From contig CAOKHL010000010.1 of assembly GCA_948468315.1 (NCBI GenBank), positions 1-55,920 on the forward strand: DNA of 55,920 bases. Reading direction: 5' to 3'. Position numbers and translations under genes: made by a program. The notes below the pieces were generated by a model, which worked only from the letters and a program-made list of their open reading frames with translations, was not told the DNA's origin and made no database searches. Shown piece by piece: positions 1 through 8,410 of this stretch (positions are counted from its first letter, which is position 1; each line of letters opens with the position of its first letter). This DNA comes from an uncultured Eubacteriales bacterium. GTDB taxonomy: Bacteria; Bacillota; Clostridia; TANB77; CAG-508.

Positions 1-65
1 TTGTCTATTTTTCTCTTTGCTTGAATAGTCAAAATCTGCGATTTTTCCTATTCAACAAAAAAATA

Positions 66-104
66 AAAAGATAATCAATATTTTTTTATTGATTATCTTT
101 TTTG
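66..104 (-). terminator. Rho-independent terminator
   Basis: A 15-bp inverted repeat (AAAAGATAATCAATA and its complement) with a short T-rich loop is followed on the minus strand by a T run. It lies directly after the stop codon of the 16-residue reading frame at 107-157, which supports that frame being part of a transcript. Confidence 0.75.
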
Positions 105-106
105 TC

Positions 107-157
107 TTATCCCATCCAACGACTTACCCATTTCCAAAATGCATCATATAAGCTCAT
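107..157 (-). CDS. 16-residue aromatic micropeptide, unknown
   Basis: The frame encodes MSLYDAFWKWVSRWMG. It has a good ribosome binding site (AGGTGG, 8 nt before ATG) and a terminator directly after the stop. Three Trp, one Phe and one Tyr among 16 residues, with K, R and D spaced between them, suggest an amphipathic membrane-active or signalling peptide; this is inference. I recognise no family. The upstream region holds a 9-bp inverted repeat. It could be a chance frame, but Shine-Dalgarno, start, stop and terminator are arranged as in a real gene. Confidence 0.45.
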   Translation of the reverse strand: MSLYDAFWKWVSRWMG

Positions 158-171
158 ATTTCCCACCACCT

Positions 172-204
172 TTTCAACAAAACGCTCACATCATCTTGTT
201 GAAA
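172..204. repeat. 9-bp inverted repeat upstream of micropeptide
   Basis: TTTCAACAA (172-180) and TTGTTGAAA (196-204) are perfect inverted copies 15 nt apart. The left arm runs into the ribosome binding site region of the 107-157 frame. It may be an operator or an RNA hairpin controlling translation. Confidence 0.4.
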
Positions 205-272
205 TAACAATACCATCATATGCTGGAAAATCAGCGGTATACTCTGATGGGAAAAGATAGGTAAAAATGGTA

Positions 273-309
273 AAAAAAGAACGTACATTCGACTGTACGC
301 TCTTTTTTT
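273..309 (-). terminator. Terminator of the Spo0A-like gene
   Basis: A hairpin (GAGCGTACA / TGTACGTTC on the minus strand, with one G-U pair) is followed by a run of T. It lies about 35 nt after the stop codon of the response regulator gene. A perfect DnaA-box sequence, TTATCCACA, is present at 313-321 between the two. Confidence 0.75.
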
Positions 310-341
310 GGTTTATCCACAAATTTTTATTGTAAATAAAC

Positions 342-1130
342 CTATATTAATTTCTTTATTTTATTCACATAATAGTATATAAATTCCATTGGTGTTGGAA
401 TTCCTGTTTCATAATTTATTCTGGCAGTATAATGTTTTTCTATATCTTCCATTGGCATTACTCTCCATGCATGAATAACTGCATTTTGAATTCCATTTGT
501 TATTGTGGTTCCAGACTTTTTGTATATTTTAGTTAAATATTGAATAACATTTATATCACTTTTCTCATTTTGTAACAAATAATAAATTGCATCATGTATG
601 TAACCTCTTCCTTTTAATTTTGCTGTTACACCAACAGCTTCTAATTCACTATTTATTAACTTTGATATTTTCTCTTCTTCATTTTCTAAAATTTCCTCAA
701 TTGAAGTTGTCCTAGTATTAACATTAGTTTTTCTTAAACTTATAAAATTATTTAGTACATGTTCACTAGAATATTTAGGATTATCTTTATAAAGTATTAA
801 ATCTACACCATTTCTATGTAATATATCATATGTTCTTTTAGAATTTATATGTGTTGTAACTATAACTATTGGTTCATAATTTAAATGTAATTGTTTTAGA
901 TTATTTAGAAACTCTAATGAATCTATACTTCCTGTTGAACTATTATTTAGTTCTAAATCTAGTATTATACCATCTGGTCTTTTTGCTTTTGTGTATTTCA
1001 ATCCTTCTAAATCAGAATCAGTTATTGCGACTATTTCAATATCATCTCTATTCTTTGCACATTGCTTAAAAGAATTACAGTCATCAATATCGTCTTCTAT
1101 AATTAAAATTTTCATTGGTTTACAATCCAT
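342..1130 (-). CDS. Spo0A-like response regulator
   Basis: Two-domain transcription regulator of 262 residues. The N-terminal receiver has the acidic pair D13-D14, the phospho-acceptor in IILDLE (D58), a Thr in VTTHI and a Lys in LYKDN, so it should be phosphorylated by a kinase or phosphorelay. The C-terminal ~100 residues resemble the Spo0A DNA-binding domain, including the helix region ending NAVIHAW and the closing PTPMEFIYYYVNKIKK. I chose the ATG at 1130 because AGGAGG lies 6 nt before it; an upstream ATG (1154) lacks such a site. Three 0A boxes precede the gene, which suggests autoregulation. It may be the cell's Spo0A or a diverged paralogue; the recognition helix differs from the Bacillus sequence. 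A terminator follows at 273-309. Confidence 0.85.
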   Translation of the reverse strand: MDCKPMKILIIEDDIDDCNSFKQCAKNRDDIEIVAITDSDLEGLKYTKAKRPDGIILDLELNNSSTGSIDSLEFLNNLKQLHLNYEPIVIVTTHINSKRTYDILHRNGVDLILYKDNPKYSSEHVLNNFISLRKTNVNTRTTSIEEILENEEEKISKLINSELEAVGVTAKLKGRGYIHDAIYYLLQNEKSDINVIQYLTKIYKKSGTTITNGIQNAVIHAWRVMPMEDIEKHYTARINYETGIPTPMEFIYYYVNKIKKLI

Positions 1131-1146
1131 AAATCTCCTCCTATTT

Positions 1147-1173
1147 TTCGACATATTTCGACAAAATTCGACA
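1147..1173 (-). promoter_or_regulatory. Three 0A boxes at exact 10-bp spacing
   Basis: TTCGACA occurs at 1147-1153, 1157-1163 and 1167-1173. Read toward the gene this is TGTCGAA, the Spo0A box. The three sites start exactly 10 bp apart, so they face the same side of the helix, and the first lies 17 bp from the start codon of the Spo0A-like gene. Binding there would probably repress or tune that gene. Confidence 0.75.
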
Positions 1174-1308
1174 TATTGTAATAAACTATATCACAAAATA
1201 TAAGAAATTACTATATGTACACATAATTTTTTTCCAACATATTATAGCTTTTATGTTTTAAAATTATATAAATCTATTTTAAATTTATATGAAAGAAGGA
1301 GTATTATT

Positions 1309-1662
1309 ATGAGTAAAAATTTTGATGTTAATCAAGAAAAACAAGAACAACTAATAAGAGGAAAAAGAATCAAAGCAATTAGAGAAAATGAACTTAGACT
1401 TAATAAAACAGATTTAGCTAAACAAATTGGTATTTCAAGTCAATTTCTAGGACTTGTTGAAGAAGGAAAAGGTAACTTGGTTTATAGAAGTATTAAATTA
1501 TTAAGAGATGTAAGTGGACATTCTGCTGATTATATTTTATATGGTCTTGATGATAATGTTTTAGATAAAACAAAAACCTATTTGGAAGAATATAGTGAAG
1601 AGGAAATTATTGAAGCCCTTAATACACTAAAAAGTCTATCTAATCTTTTAAAAGCAAATTGA
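1309..1662 (+). CDS. XRE-family helix-turn-helix regulator
   Basis: A 117-residue protein with one N-terminal XRE/Cro helix-turn-helix at about residues 20-75; the LAKQIGISSQFLGLVEEGKG segment is the HTH. The rest is a short charged tail (EEYSEEEIIEAL) that may mediate dimerisation. GAAGGAG lies upstream of the ATG. It diverges from the Spo0A-like gene, sharing the upstream region with the 0A boxes, so both may be co-regulated. The target is unknown. Confidence 0.85.
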   Translation: MSKNFDVNQEKQEQLIRGKRIKAIRENELRLNKTDLAKQIGISSQFLGLVEEGKGNLVYRSIKLLRDVSGHSADYILYGLDDNVLDKTKTYLEEYSEEEIIEALNTLKSLSNLLKAN

Positions 1663-1731
1663 AAAAAACAAGAATAAGATTTTCTAAGGAAATTCGTAAC
1701 GTTCGTGGATGACTTTCCTAAGAATATAAAA

Positions 1732-1765
1732 AACTTGGAAAGGAGAAAAAACTTCTTTCCAAGTT
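1732..1765. terminator. Bidirectional terminator between convergent genes
   Basis: AACTTGGAAAG at 1732-1742 pairs with CTTTCCAAGTT at 1755-1765, with T-rich tracts on both sides. It ends the XRE gene and touches the stop codon of the converging flavoprotein gene. A weaker imperfect hairpin (TTCTAAGGAAA / TTTCCTAAGAA) lies at about 1681-1724. Confidence 0.7.
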
Positions 1766-3351
1766 CATTTATTTTTCCAAATTTTCGCAATGTTTTCAGC
1801 TGTTTTTAATCCATCCATTGCGGCTGACATTATTCCTCCTGCATATCCAGCACCTTCTCCTGCTGGATAAATTCCTTTTATTTCACTTTGGCTATATTTA
1901 TCATCTCTTACAATTCTTACAGGTGATGAGGTCCTTGTTTCTATTGCTGCAAGGATTGTATCACCGTCTGCAAAACCTTTTATCTTTTTATCAAAATTTA
2001 CAAAAGCTTCTTTTAAAGATTCTATTATGAAATCAGGTAATATTTCTTGTAAATTCGCAAATTCATATTGTCCTTTAAATATAGGTTCGATGCTTTTGAT
2101 TTCAGTTGATTTCTGATTTTCCATAAAATCACCCAATAGTTGTATTGGTATCTTTCCATTACCTACAATATAAGCTCTTTTTTCTAATTCTTTTTGGAAT
2201 TCCAATCCACCAAATAGCTTGTCCTCAAAATCTTTAGGAGAAACTGTTACTACTATTGCAGAATTAGCATTTTTTGACTCTCTTTTATAATTACTCATTC
2301 CATTTATTGCTAAACACTTTTCCTCAGATGAACTATTTACTACATATCCACCTGGACACATACAAAATGAATACACTCCTCTACCATTACTTGCATGATA
2401 TGTTAATTTATATGATGCTGGTGGAAGTTTATCTTTAAAATTACCATATTGATTTTCATTTATCATGTCTTGAGAATGTTGTATTCTAACTCCTACTGCA
2501 AAAGGCTTTGGTTCCATTGGAACTTTATTTTTACTTAACATTTTAAAAGTATCTCTTGCACTATGACCTATTGCTAAAACAAGAACATCTACATCTATTT
2601 CTTCTTTGTTGTTTATCTCTATTGATTTAATTCTCAAATCTTTAATATTAATATTTGTTAAACAAGAATTATATCTTATCTCTCCTCCCATATCTATAAT
2701 CTTTTTTCTTAGATTTATAACTACTTGTCTTAAGCAATCAGTTCCGATATGTGGCTTATTTATATATAAGATTTCTTCTGGTGCTCCTGCTTCTACAAAT
2801 ATTTCTAATACCTTTTTGTTTCTAAATTCTTTGTCTTTTACTAAAGTATTAAGTTTTCCATCTGAAAATGTTCCAGCTCCACCTTCTCCAAATTGTACAT
2901 TCGACTCTAAATTAAGTATTCCTTCATTCCAAAATTTTTCTACTGTTTTTATCCTATCTTCAACCTTTTCTCCTCTTTCTAAAACTAAAGGTTTATATCC
3001 ATGCTTTGCAAGCATATAGGCTGTAAATAATCCTGCTGGACCAGATCCTATTATTACTGGTCTATGAGTCATCTTCTTAGTTCCTGTTATTTTGAAATCA
3101 TATTTTTCATTTGGTGTTTTTAATATATCTTTTGATTTATTTCTTTTTAAAATCTTTTCTTCTTCTTTTATTTGAACATCAATTTCATAACAATATACAA
3201 TATTATTTTTATCTCTTGCATCTATTGATTTTCTTACTATTTTATAGTTTATTATTTCAAGTTTATTTAATTTGAGTTTCTTTGCGCATTTTTTTATTAT
3301 TTCATCGTCTTTTGCTTCTATACTAGTCTCTACTTGCCTTACTCTTATCAT
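1765..3351 (-). CDS. FAD-dependent dehydrogenase (COG2509 family)
   Basis: A 528-residue cytosolic flavoprotein. The first ~90 residues form the small N-terminal domain typical of this family. The dinucleotide-binding motif GSGPAGLFTAYMLAKHG follows at about residue 102, with VLERGE at the end of the second strand. EGAGYAGGI near the C-terminus is the second FAD-contact motif. The substrate is not established for the family. A second flavoprotein gene lies 26 nt upstream on the same strand, so they are probably co-transcribed. Length is normal. Confidence 0.85.
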   Translation of the reverse strand: MIRVRQVETSIEAKDDEIIKKCAKKLKLNKLEIINYKIVRKSIDARDKNNIVYCYEIDVQIKEEEKILKRNKSKDILKTPNEKYDFKITGTKKMTHRPVIIGSGPAGLFTAYMLAKHGYKPLVLERGEKVEDRIKTVEKFWNEGILNLESNVQFGEGGAGTFSDGKLNTLVKDKEFRNKKVLEIFVEAGAPEEILYINKPHIGTDCLRQVVINLRKKIIDMGGEIRYNSCLTNINIKDLRIKSIEINNKEEIDVDVLVLAIGHSARDTFKMLSKNKVPMEPKPFAVGVRIQHSQDMINENQYGNFKDKLPPASYKLTYHASNGRGVYSFCMCPGGYVVNSSSEEKCLAINGMSNYKRESKNANSAIVVTVSPKDFEDKLFGGLEFQKELEKRAYIVGNGKIPIQLLGDFMENQKSTEIKSIEPIFKGQYEFANLQEILPDFIIESLKEAFVNFDKKIKGFADGDTILAAIETRTSSPVRIVRDDKYSQSEIKGIYPAGEGAGYAGGIMSAAMDGLKTAENIAKIWKNK

Positions 3352-3377
3352 TTAGCCTCTCCTTTTTTATTACATTT

Positions 3378-4604
3378 TTATGTTACACTTTTTCCTGCAA
3401 TCATTCCTGTTATCCATGCCCACTCTAAATTATATCCTCCACAGTCTCCATCTACATCTAGAATCTCTCCTGTAATATATAATCCTTTTACCTTTTTAGA
3501 TTCCATTGAATGTGTATCTAACTCACTTAAAGGTACTCCACCAGAACACACTTGAGCTTTATCATATGAATTTGTTCCTATTATATTTAGTCTAAAACTT
3601 ACAATATTTCTTGCTAAAATCTCTCTTTTTTTATCATCTAGCTTTTCCCACTGTTCTTTTTTACCTATATCTGTTATTTTTAATAACACATTTACAAGTT
3701 TGTAATTTAAAACTCCTTCTAATAATTCAAATACAGTTCTGTTCTTCACTACTTCATTTCTTTTGTTCATCCATTCTATGAATTTATTTTGATTTATTAT
3801 ATTTAATCCTTCTAAAAAGTTTATCTCTACAACTTCTTTCTTATTTTTATCCAATCCTCTTGCAACTCTACCACTTAAATTAAATACACAAATTCCACTT
3901 ATTCCATAATTTGTAAGCTGTATTTCTCCTCTTTCTTCTGCAATTACTTCATTATTTTCATACAATTTTATCAAAACATTTGACCTTATTCCTTCCCATT
4001 CTTTTAAAAATGGTTCTTTTGCCTTTAATTGTACTAGGGCTGGTAGTGGTTCTATTATTGAATGGCCAAAATTCTTACATATTTCATATCCAATACCATC
4101 TGAACCTGTCTTTGGAGCTGCTTTCGAACCTGTTGATAATATTATTTTATCATAAATCATTTTTTCTCCACTTTTTGTAACAATTTCAAATTTATCATTT
4201 ATCTTTTTTATATCTATTACTTCTTGTTTAAACTGTATTTTTACATTTTGCTTTTCTGCTTCTAATATTAAAGCTTTTTGCATACTGATTGCTTGATTTG
4301 AAAAAGGATAATAATATCCATTTTTTATCTTTGCCTCTATACCTATATTTTTAAAGAAGTCTAATATTTCCTGACTATTATATGTATTTATTATTTCTGG
4401 TATTTCATCAAAATTTGAACTTCTATAATGTTCTAAAGACTGGTTTTCATTCCAAAAATTACATCTTCCATTACCTGTTGCTAAAAGCTTTTTACCACAT
4501 ATCTCATTTTTTTCCAATATAGTAACATCATTTCCGCATTTTCTAGCAAATATAGCTGCAATTAAACCTGATGCTCCTGCTCCAATTACTATTATTTTTT
4601 TCAT
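3378..4604 (-). CDS. HI0933/YhiN-like flavoprotein
   Basis: An NAD(P)/FAD-dependent oxidoreductase of the HI0933 (BaiN/YhiN) family, about 408 residues. The N-terminal MKKIIVIGAGASGLIAAIFA holds the GxGxxG FAD motif. CGKKLLATGNGRCN is the family signature, and the C-terminal GGYNLEWAWITG is also typical. I prefer the start at 4604, where families begin with MKKI; another ATG four codons upstream (4616) has GAAAGG too close to it. The physiological substrate is unknown. It heads a two-gene unit with the flavoprotein at 1765-3351. Confidence 0.85.
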   Translation of the reverse strand: MKKIIVIGAGASGLIAAIFARKCGNDVTILEKNEICGKKLLATGNGRCNFWNENQSLEHYRSSNFDEIPEIINTYNSQEILDFFKNIGIEAKIKNGYYYPFSNQAISMQKALILEAEKQNVKIQFKQEVIDIKKINDKFEIVTKSGEKMIYDKIILSTGSKAAPKTGSDGIGYEICKNFGHSIIEPLPALVQLKAKEPFLKEWEGIRSNVLIKLYENNEVIAEERGEIQLTNYGISGICVFNLSGRVARGLDKNKKEVVEINFLEGLNIINQNKFIEWMNKRNEVVKNRTVFELLEGVLNYKLVNVLLKITDIGKKEQWEKLDDKKREILARNIVSFRLNIIGTNSYDKAQVCSGGVPLSELDTHSMESKKVKGLYITGEILDVDGDCGGYNLEWAWITGMIAGKSVT

Positions 4605-4779
4605 ATAAAATTTCATTCCTTTCTTCTAGAATATTTTTCGCATTTTGGTTCAAACTATTTGTAAAAATATTATGTATTTTTTGTGTACAAAAAGTACCTG
4701 AAAGTATACTCAAATAGACTATTCTCGACATTTTTCTTGCTATAATTTTGTATATAAAAAAATTAAAGGTGGTAATATT

Positions 4780-5016
4780 ATGACTTTATCAGATGCTGTT
4801 CGCAAACGTATGCGTTATTATTTAGATAAACATAACATGTCTATATGGGCATTATTTAAAGCTTCTGGAATTCCTCGTTCTACTTTGTGTTCTTTTATGA
4901 ATGGTACAACAGAACTTATAAAATTAGATACCCTATTACATGTTTGTGAAGGGTTTAATATAACTTTAATTGAGTTTTTTAGCGACCCTATTTTTAACGA
5001 TGTTGAACAAGATTAA
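4780..5016 (+). CDS. Small XRE-family regulator
   Basis: A 78-residue protein that is almost only a helix-turn-helix: IWALFKASGIPRSTLCSFMN is the HTH, followed by KLDTLLHVCEGFNITLIEFF, the usual XRE end. AGGTGG lies 8 nt before the ATG. It is a lone gene between the divergent flavoprotein unit and the convergent sortase gene. Its target is unknown. Confidence 0.85.
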   Translation: MTLSDAVRKRMRYYLDKHNMSIWALFKASGIPRSTLCSFMNGTTELIKLDTLLHVCEGFNITLIEFFSDPIFNDVEQD

Positions 5017-5025
5017 TTTAAAAAT

Positions 5026-5067
5026 AAATATCTTTTCGAAATACTTGCTTTTTTCGAAAAGATATTT
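5026..5067. terminator. Bidirectional terminator
   Basis: A 16-bp stem (AAATATCTTTTCGAAA and its complement) with a 10-nt loop and T runs on both sides lies between the convergent XRE and sortase genes. Confidence 0.85.
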
Positions 5068-5074
5068 TTTTATT

Positions 5075-5815
5075 TTAGATTTCTTCTGCTTGTACAATTA
5101 CTCTTTGTTTACTATCATTTGTACAAGTAATAAGTGTTACTATCTTTTTGCCATTTGTTACTTGACTTGTACAACTTCTATCTTTAGGGTCTACTGTATA
5201 CTTATCATAAACTGAATATTTTATTGTTTGATTATTTAAATCTGTTATTTCTATGATATCTCCTACTTTTAAAGTTAATACTTTACTAAAAAATCTATTA
5301 TTTCTATAATTGTGTCCTGCTATACATAAATTTCCTACTTCATTTGCATTTCCACCCCAGAATCTGCATACTGAAACTTTTAATAAACTATCTGTTGTTT
5401 CTGCTAAAATTGGATAATTAACCCCTATTGATGGAATGTTTATAGACCCTATTGTATTATAAGTTTTCCCATTTGATGCTGTATATGTACCTGTTAAAGT
5501 TGTTGTTTGTGGCTGGGGGTCTTCAGGTAAATTTACAATGTCACCGCTTCCATCTAAAGATATAATCCACGCCTCATTATCACTATTTATTATTGTATCA
5601 TCATTTACTACTGTATTTTGCTTTACAGTCATTCCAGCTAATATATCTTTTGATATGTCTTCATTTTTATTTCTATCATACTCAGCATATGCATAAAAAG
5701 AAAATAATATTGTTATTAATATTATTGATATTATAAAATTTAGCTTGTACATTTTCTTTTTTCTTTTTAATTCTGGAGTTATATATAATTTCTCTGTAAC
5801 TAATATTTGGTTCAT
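5075..5815 (-). CDS. Class D-like sortase
   Basis: Membrane-anchored cysteine transpeptidase, 246 residues. One N-terminal membrane segment (FIISIILITILFSFYAYA) is followed by a ~75-residue linker and the sortase barrel. The catalytic residues are visible: His in CIAGHNYR, Cys in VTLITCTND, Arg in SKQRVIV near the end. The start at 5815 follows GGAGG by 5 nt; an ATG eight codons upstream does not. Sortases anchor LPXTG-type proteins to peptidoglycan. I found no LPXTG protein in the window; the large surface protein at 50345-55246 ends in a plain membrane helix, so the substrate lies elsewhere. Confidence 0.88.
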   Translation of the reverse strand: MNQILVTEKLYITPELKRKKKMYKLNFIISIILITILFSFYAYAEYDRNKNEDISKDILAGMTVKQNTVVNDDTIINSDNEAWIISLDGSGDIVNLPEDPQPQTTTLTGTYTASNGKTYNTIGSINIPSIGVNYPILAETTDSLLKVSVCRFWGGNANEVGNLCIAGHNYRNNRFFSKVLTLKVGDIIEITDLNNQTIKYSVYDKYTVDPKDRSCTSQVTNGKKIVTLITCTNDSKQRVIVQAEEI

Positions 5816-5912
5816 ATAATCCTCCTTCTTTTTATTCAAATACTATTATAACATCTTTTTTGGAAAATTGGAATAGGTTTTCCTAAATATTTTTCCCTAT
5901 ATAACCTTGTTT

Positions 5913-6105
5913 GTTACAAATCACAGCTATGAAAGTTACATATATATTAAAATTTCGTTCCTTACTGGTCGGGCAAACCCTAAATAAAATTTGTACTAAT
6001 AAGAATTATGTGCTGTAAATTAATGTTTAAAAGGAGAAAGCCCTCCCAAACTGCGCGTCACTGCATTTTAATATATATGTAACTTTCATAGCTGTGATTT
6101 GTAAC
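5913..6105 (-). mobile_element. MITE-like element, copy 1
   Basis: A 193-bp element bounded by perfect 41-bp terminal inverted repeats that begin GTTACAAATCACAGC. The interior holds a GC-rich island (GTGACGCGCAG..GGGAGGGC on the minus strand) and CCAGTAAGGAACG near the other end. Copies 2 and 3 are at 25046 and 42033 in the opposite orientation. No coding frame is apparent. It ends two bases from the rsmA stop codon. Either a non-autonomous transposon or a structured RNA gene. Confidence 0.85.
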
Positions 6106-6107
6106 CT

Positions 6108-6974
6108 CTATTTAATTCTTTCACAAAATAAATTACAAATTCTACTAAAATCTTCTATTGTAAGGTTTTCAGCTCTTATATCCTCTCTTAAGTTTAATTT
6201 TCTTAATATTTCTATTCCTTCTTCCTTACTTTTAAATACTCCTGTATTTACCAAAGCATTTAATAAGGTTTTTCTCCTTTGCATGAATGCACTTTTTATA
6301 ATGTTAAAAAATACTTTTTTATTTTCAACTTTAACAACTGGTTCTTTTCTTAACTTCAAATTTATTACTTCTGATGTAACTTCAGGCATAGGTATAAAAG
6401 AAGTGTTTTCTACTTCTCTTATTTTTTCAGATTCACAATAATAATAAACTGTATATGTTATAGCTCCCGTGTTTTTTCCTGATGGAATTTCTATAAGTCT
6501 ATCAGCAACTTCTTTTTGTATCATAACAGTTATACTTTCTATATCTAAGTCTTCTTCTAGTAATTTCATAATTATTGGAGTTGTTATATAATATGGTAGA
6601 TTTGCTACTATCTTAACTGACTTTATACAATTAGTTTCCTTTTCTTGTTTTATTATTTCTTTTAAATTAAGTTTTAAAATATCTTCATTTATTAATTCGA
6701 TATTGTTATATGCTATAAATCTGTCATTTAAAATTTGTATCATTTTTTTGTCTAATTCTACACATATAACTTTTCTAGCTTTTTCTAATAATAATGCTGT
6801 CATACTTCCTAATCCTGGACCTATTTCTATTATTAGGTCTTCTTTTTCAATTTTTGCTCCATTAACTATATCTTCTATTACAGTATCATCTATTAAAAAA
6901 TTTTGTCCAAGATTTTTATTTGCTTTTATTTTATACTTTTTCATTAAAATTTTTGTTTCTTCTAAAACATTCAT
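6108..6974 (-). CDS. rsmA: 16S rRNA dimethyladenosine transferase RsmA/KsgA
   Basis: Dimethylates two adjacent adenines near the 3' end of 16S rRNA using S-adenosylmethionine, a late step in 30S assembly. 288 residues, normal length. NLGQNFLIDD is the family N-terminus; IEIGPGLGSMTALLLEKA is the SAM-binding motif; NLPYYITTPI carries the catalytic NLPY. GAGGTAATAGT precedes the ATG. A MITE sits 2 bp after the stop, so the 3' end of the mRNA probably carries its hairpin. Confidence 0.97.
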   Translation of the reverse strand: MNVLEETKILMKKYKIKANKNLGQNFLIDDTVIEDIVNGAKIEKEDLIIEIGPGLGSMTALLLEKARKVICVELDKKMIQILNDRFIAYNNIELINEDILKLNLKEIIKQEKETNCIKSVKIVANLPYYITTPIIMKLLEEDLDIESITVMIQKEVADRLIEIPSGKNTGAITYTVYYYCESEKIREVENTSFIPMPEVTSEVINLKLRKEPVVKVENKKVFFNIIKSAFMQRRKTLLNALVNTGVFKSKEEGIEILRKLNLREDIRAENLTIEDFSRICNLFCERIK

Positions 6975-7123
6975 ACTATTACCTCAATTTACTTTTCTAC
7001 TAATCAATTAATTATATTTTCTGGACCTTAATTTGTCAAGTTATTTCGTAAATGCGAAATAACTTTTTGTATTTTATATTTTATTTCGCATCATAGAAAT
7101 TTTATCTTATTATATTCATATTC

Positions 7124-7483
7124 CTAGCACTTAATATCAACATTTTTCAAATGCATCAATTTGTACTTATCTTTTATTAAATAAACTTCTATTACATCAA
7201 ATCTAACAAAAACATTATTTAACCCTTTTTTATATAAATAATATTTAGTACTTCTATATATATGATTTTGTTTTTCACTGTTTATAGCTTCTCTTGGTCT
7301 TCCATAATATAAATTACTTCTAGACTTTACTTCAATAAAAACATATTCATTTTTATCTTTTGCTACTATGTCTATTTCTCCCTGCTTGCAATTAAAATTC
7401 CTTTCTATAATCTCATATCCAATACTTTTTAAATAAATACAACTAATTTTTTCTCCTATATTACCAAATCTCTTTTTATTTAT
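7124..7483 (-). CDS. YraN-family (UPF0102) protein with apparent AUA start
   Basis: A 119-residue PD-(D/E)XK nuclease-fold protein. KRFGNIGEKISCIYLKSIGY is the family N-terminus, followed by ERNFNCKQGEIDIVAKD and YVFIEVKSRSN, the nuclease core motifs. The match starts right at the usual first residues, but the codon there is ATA. GGAGG lies 7 nt upstream and an in-frame stop lies just before it. No ATG, GTG or TTG is in frame until the last ~10 codons. It follows the first dprA by 37 nt, the common dprA-yraN context. Either AUA is the start or the base is a mutation or sequencing error. Confidence 0.8.
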   Translation of the reverse strand: MNKKRFGNIGEKISCIYLKSIGYEIIERNFNCKQGEIDIVAKDKNEYVFIEVKSRSNLYYGRPREAINSEKQNHIYRSTKYYLYKKGLNNVFVRFDVIEVYLIKDKYKLMHLKNVDIKC

Positions 7484-7520
7484 TGTAACACCTCCAATTA
7501 TTTATTCCATTTAACAGTTT

Positions 7521-8391
7521 CTACTCCGTTCTTTTGTATCTATTTCCATGAACCTTTATAATTTTTCCTTCGAGTTCCAAAATTGTCAGTTTTGGCATTA
7601 GCTCTTTCAATTTTATATTGCTGTATTTGGCTATATCATTTATATCTATTGGCTCTTCAGTTATAACCTTATAAATATCTTTGTATTCTGGTAGTATATT
7701 TTCTTCTATATAGTTATTATTTTCAATTACATTCTCATTTTTATGTAAAAAACTATAATTACTCACAATATCTTCTGGACATGTTGCTATTTTGGCAAAT
7801 TCCTTAATTAATGCATTTGTTCCTATACTTTTAGAATTATCAAGACTTCCGTGGTATACAAAAAACATCTCTATTTTGTTGTTTAGCAAATTTTGCTGTA
7901 ACACTTGTTCCACTTCTATATGCTGCCTCTACAACAAGAACAGCAATAGATAAACCACTTACAATTCTATTTCTTTCTAAAAATTTATCTGAACTTGCTT
8001 TTTTCTCAGGCTCATATTCTGTAATTATAGTTCCTCCATTTGAAATAATATTTTTATATAAAACACTATTTTCTTTTGGATATATGTTTTTTAAACCACA
8101 AGGAAGAACTGCAATTGTTTTTCCTCCTGACTTTATTGCAGTATCATGTGCTATTGTATCTATTCCTATTGCCATACCACTTACTATTGTAATACCATAT
8201 TTTACTAATTCTTTTACAAAAACTTTACACCATTTTTTACCATATTCTGTACATTTTCTAGAACCTACTATTGCTACACATTCATTGTTTAAATTATTTA
8301 TATCTCCTTCTACATATAATTTTTTTGGTACACCTTTAATTTCTTTTAATCTTACAGGGTATAAATTATCTTCAAGCTTTATTAATTCCAA
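7521..8391 (-). CDS. dprA: DNA processing protein DprA, split by a CGGA site
   Basis: DprA loads RecA on incoming single-stranded DNA in transformation. In the standard code the frame stops at FCIPRKS. Reading CGGA at 7848-7851 as one glycine (residue 181) continues as GSLDNSKSIGTNALI, the expected family sequence, giving 289 residues. Rossmann core motifs are present: VAIVGSRKCTEYG, VSGMAIGIDTIAH, GLKNIYPKEN. The C-terminal DML1-like winged helix runs to YKRTE. It starts at TTG (8391) with GAGAGG 9 nt upstream. Downstream are yraN; comM is 19 nt upstream. It lacks the N-terminal SAM-like domain of longer DprA. A second dprA at 36564 has the same break. Confidence 0.9.
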
Positions 8392-8410
8392 AAAATCTAA
8401 CCTCTCTTTA

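Noticed and set aside
1..60. Open minus-strand frame at the left edge (IADFDYSSKEKNRQ)
   Set aside because: No start codon or ribosome binding site, and too short to judge.
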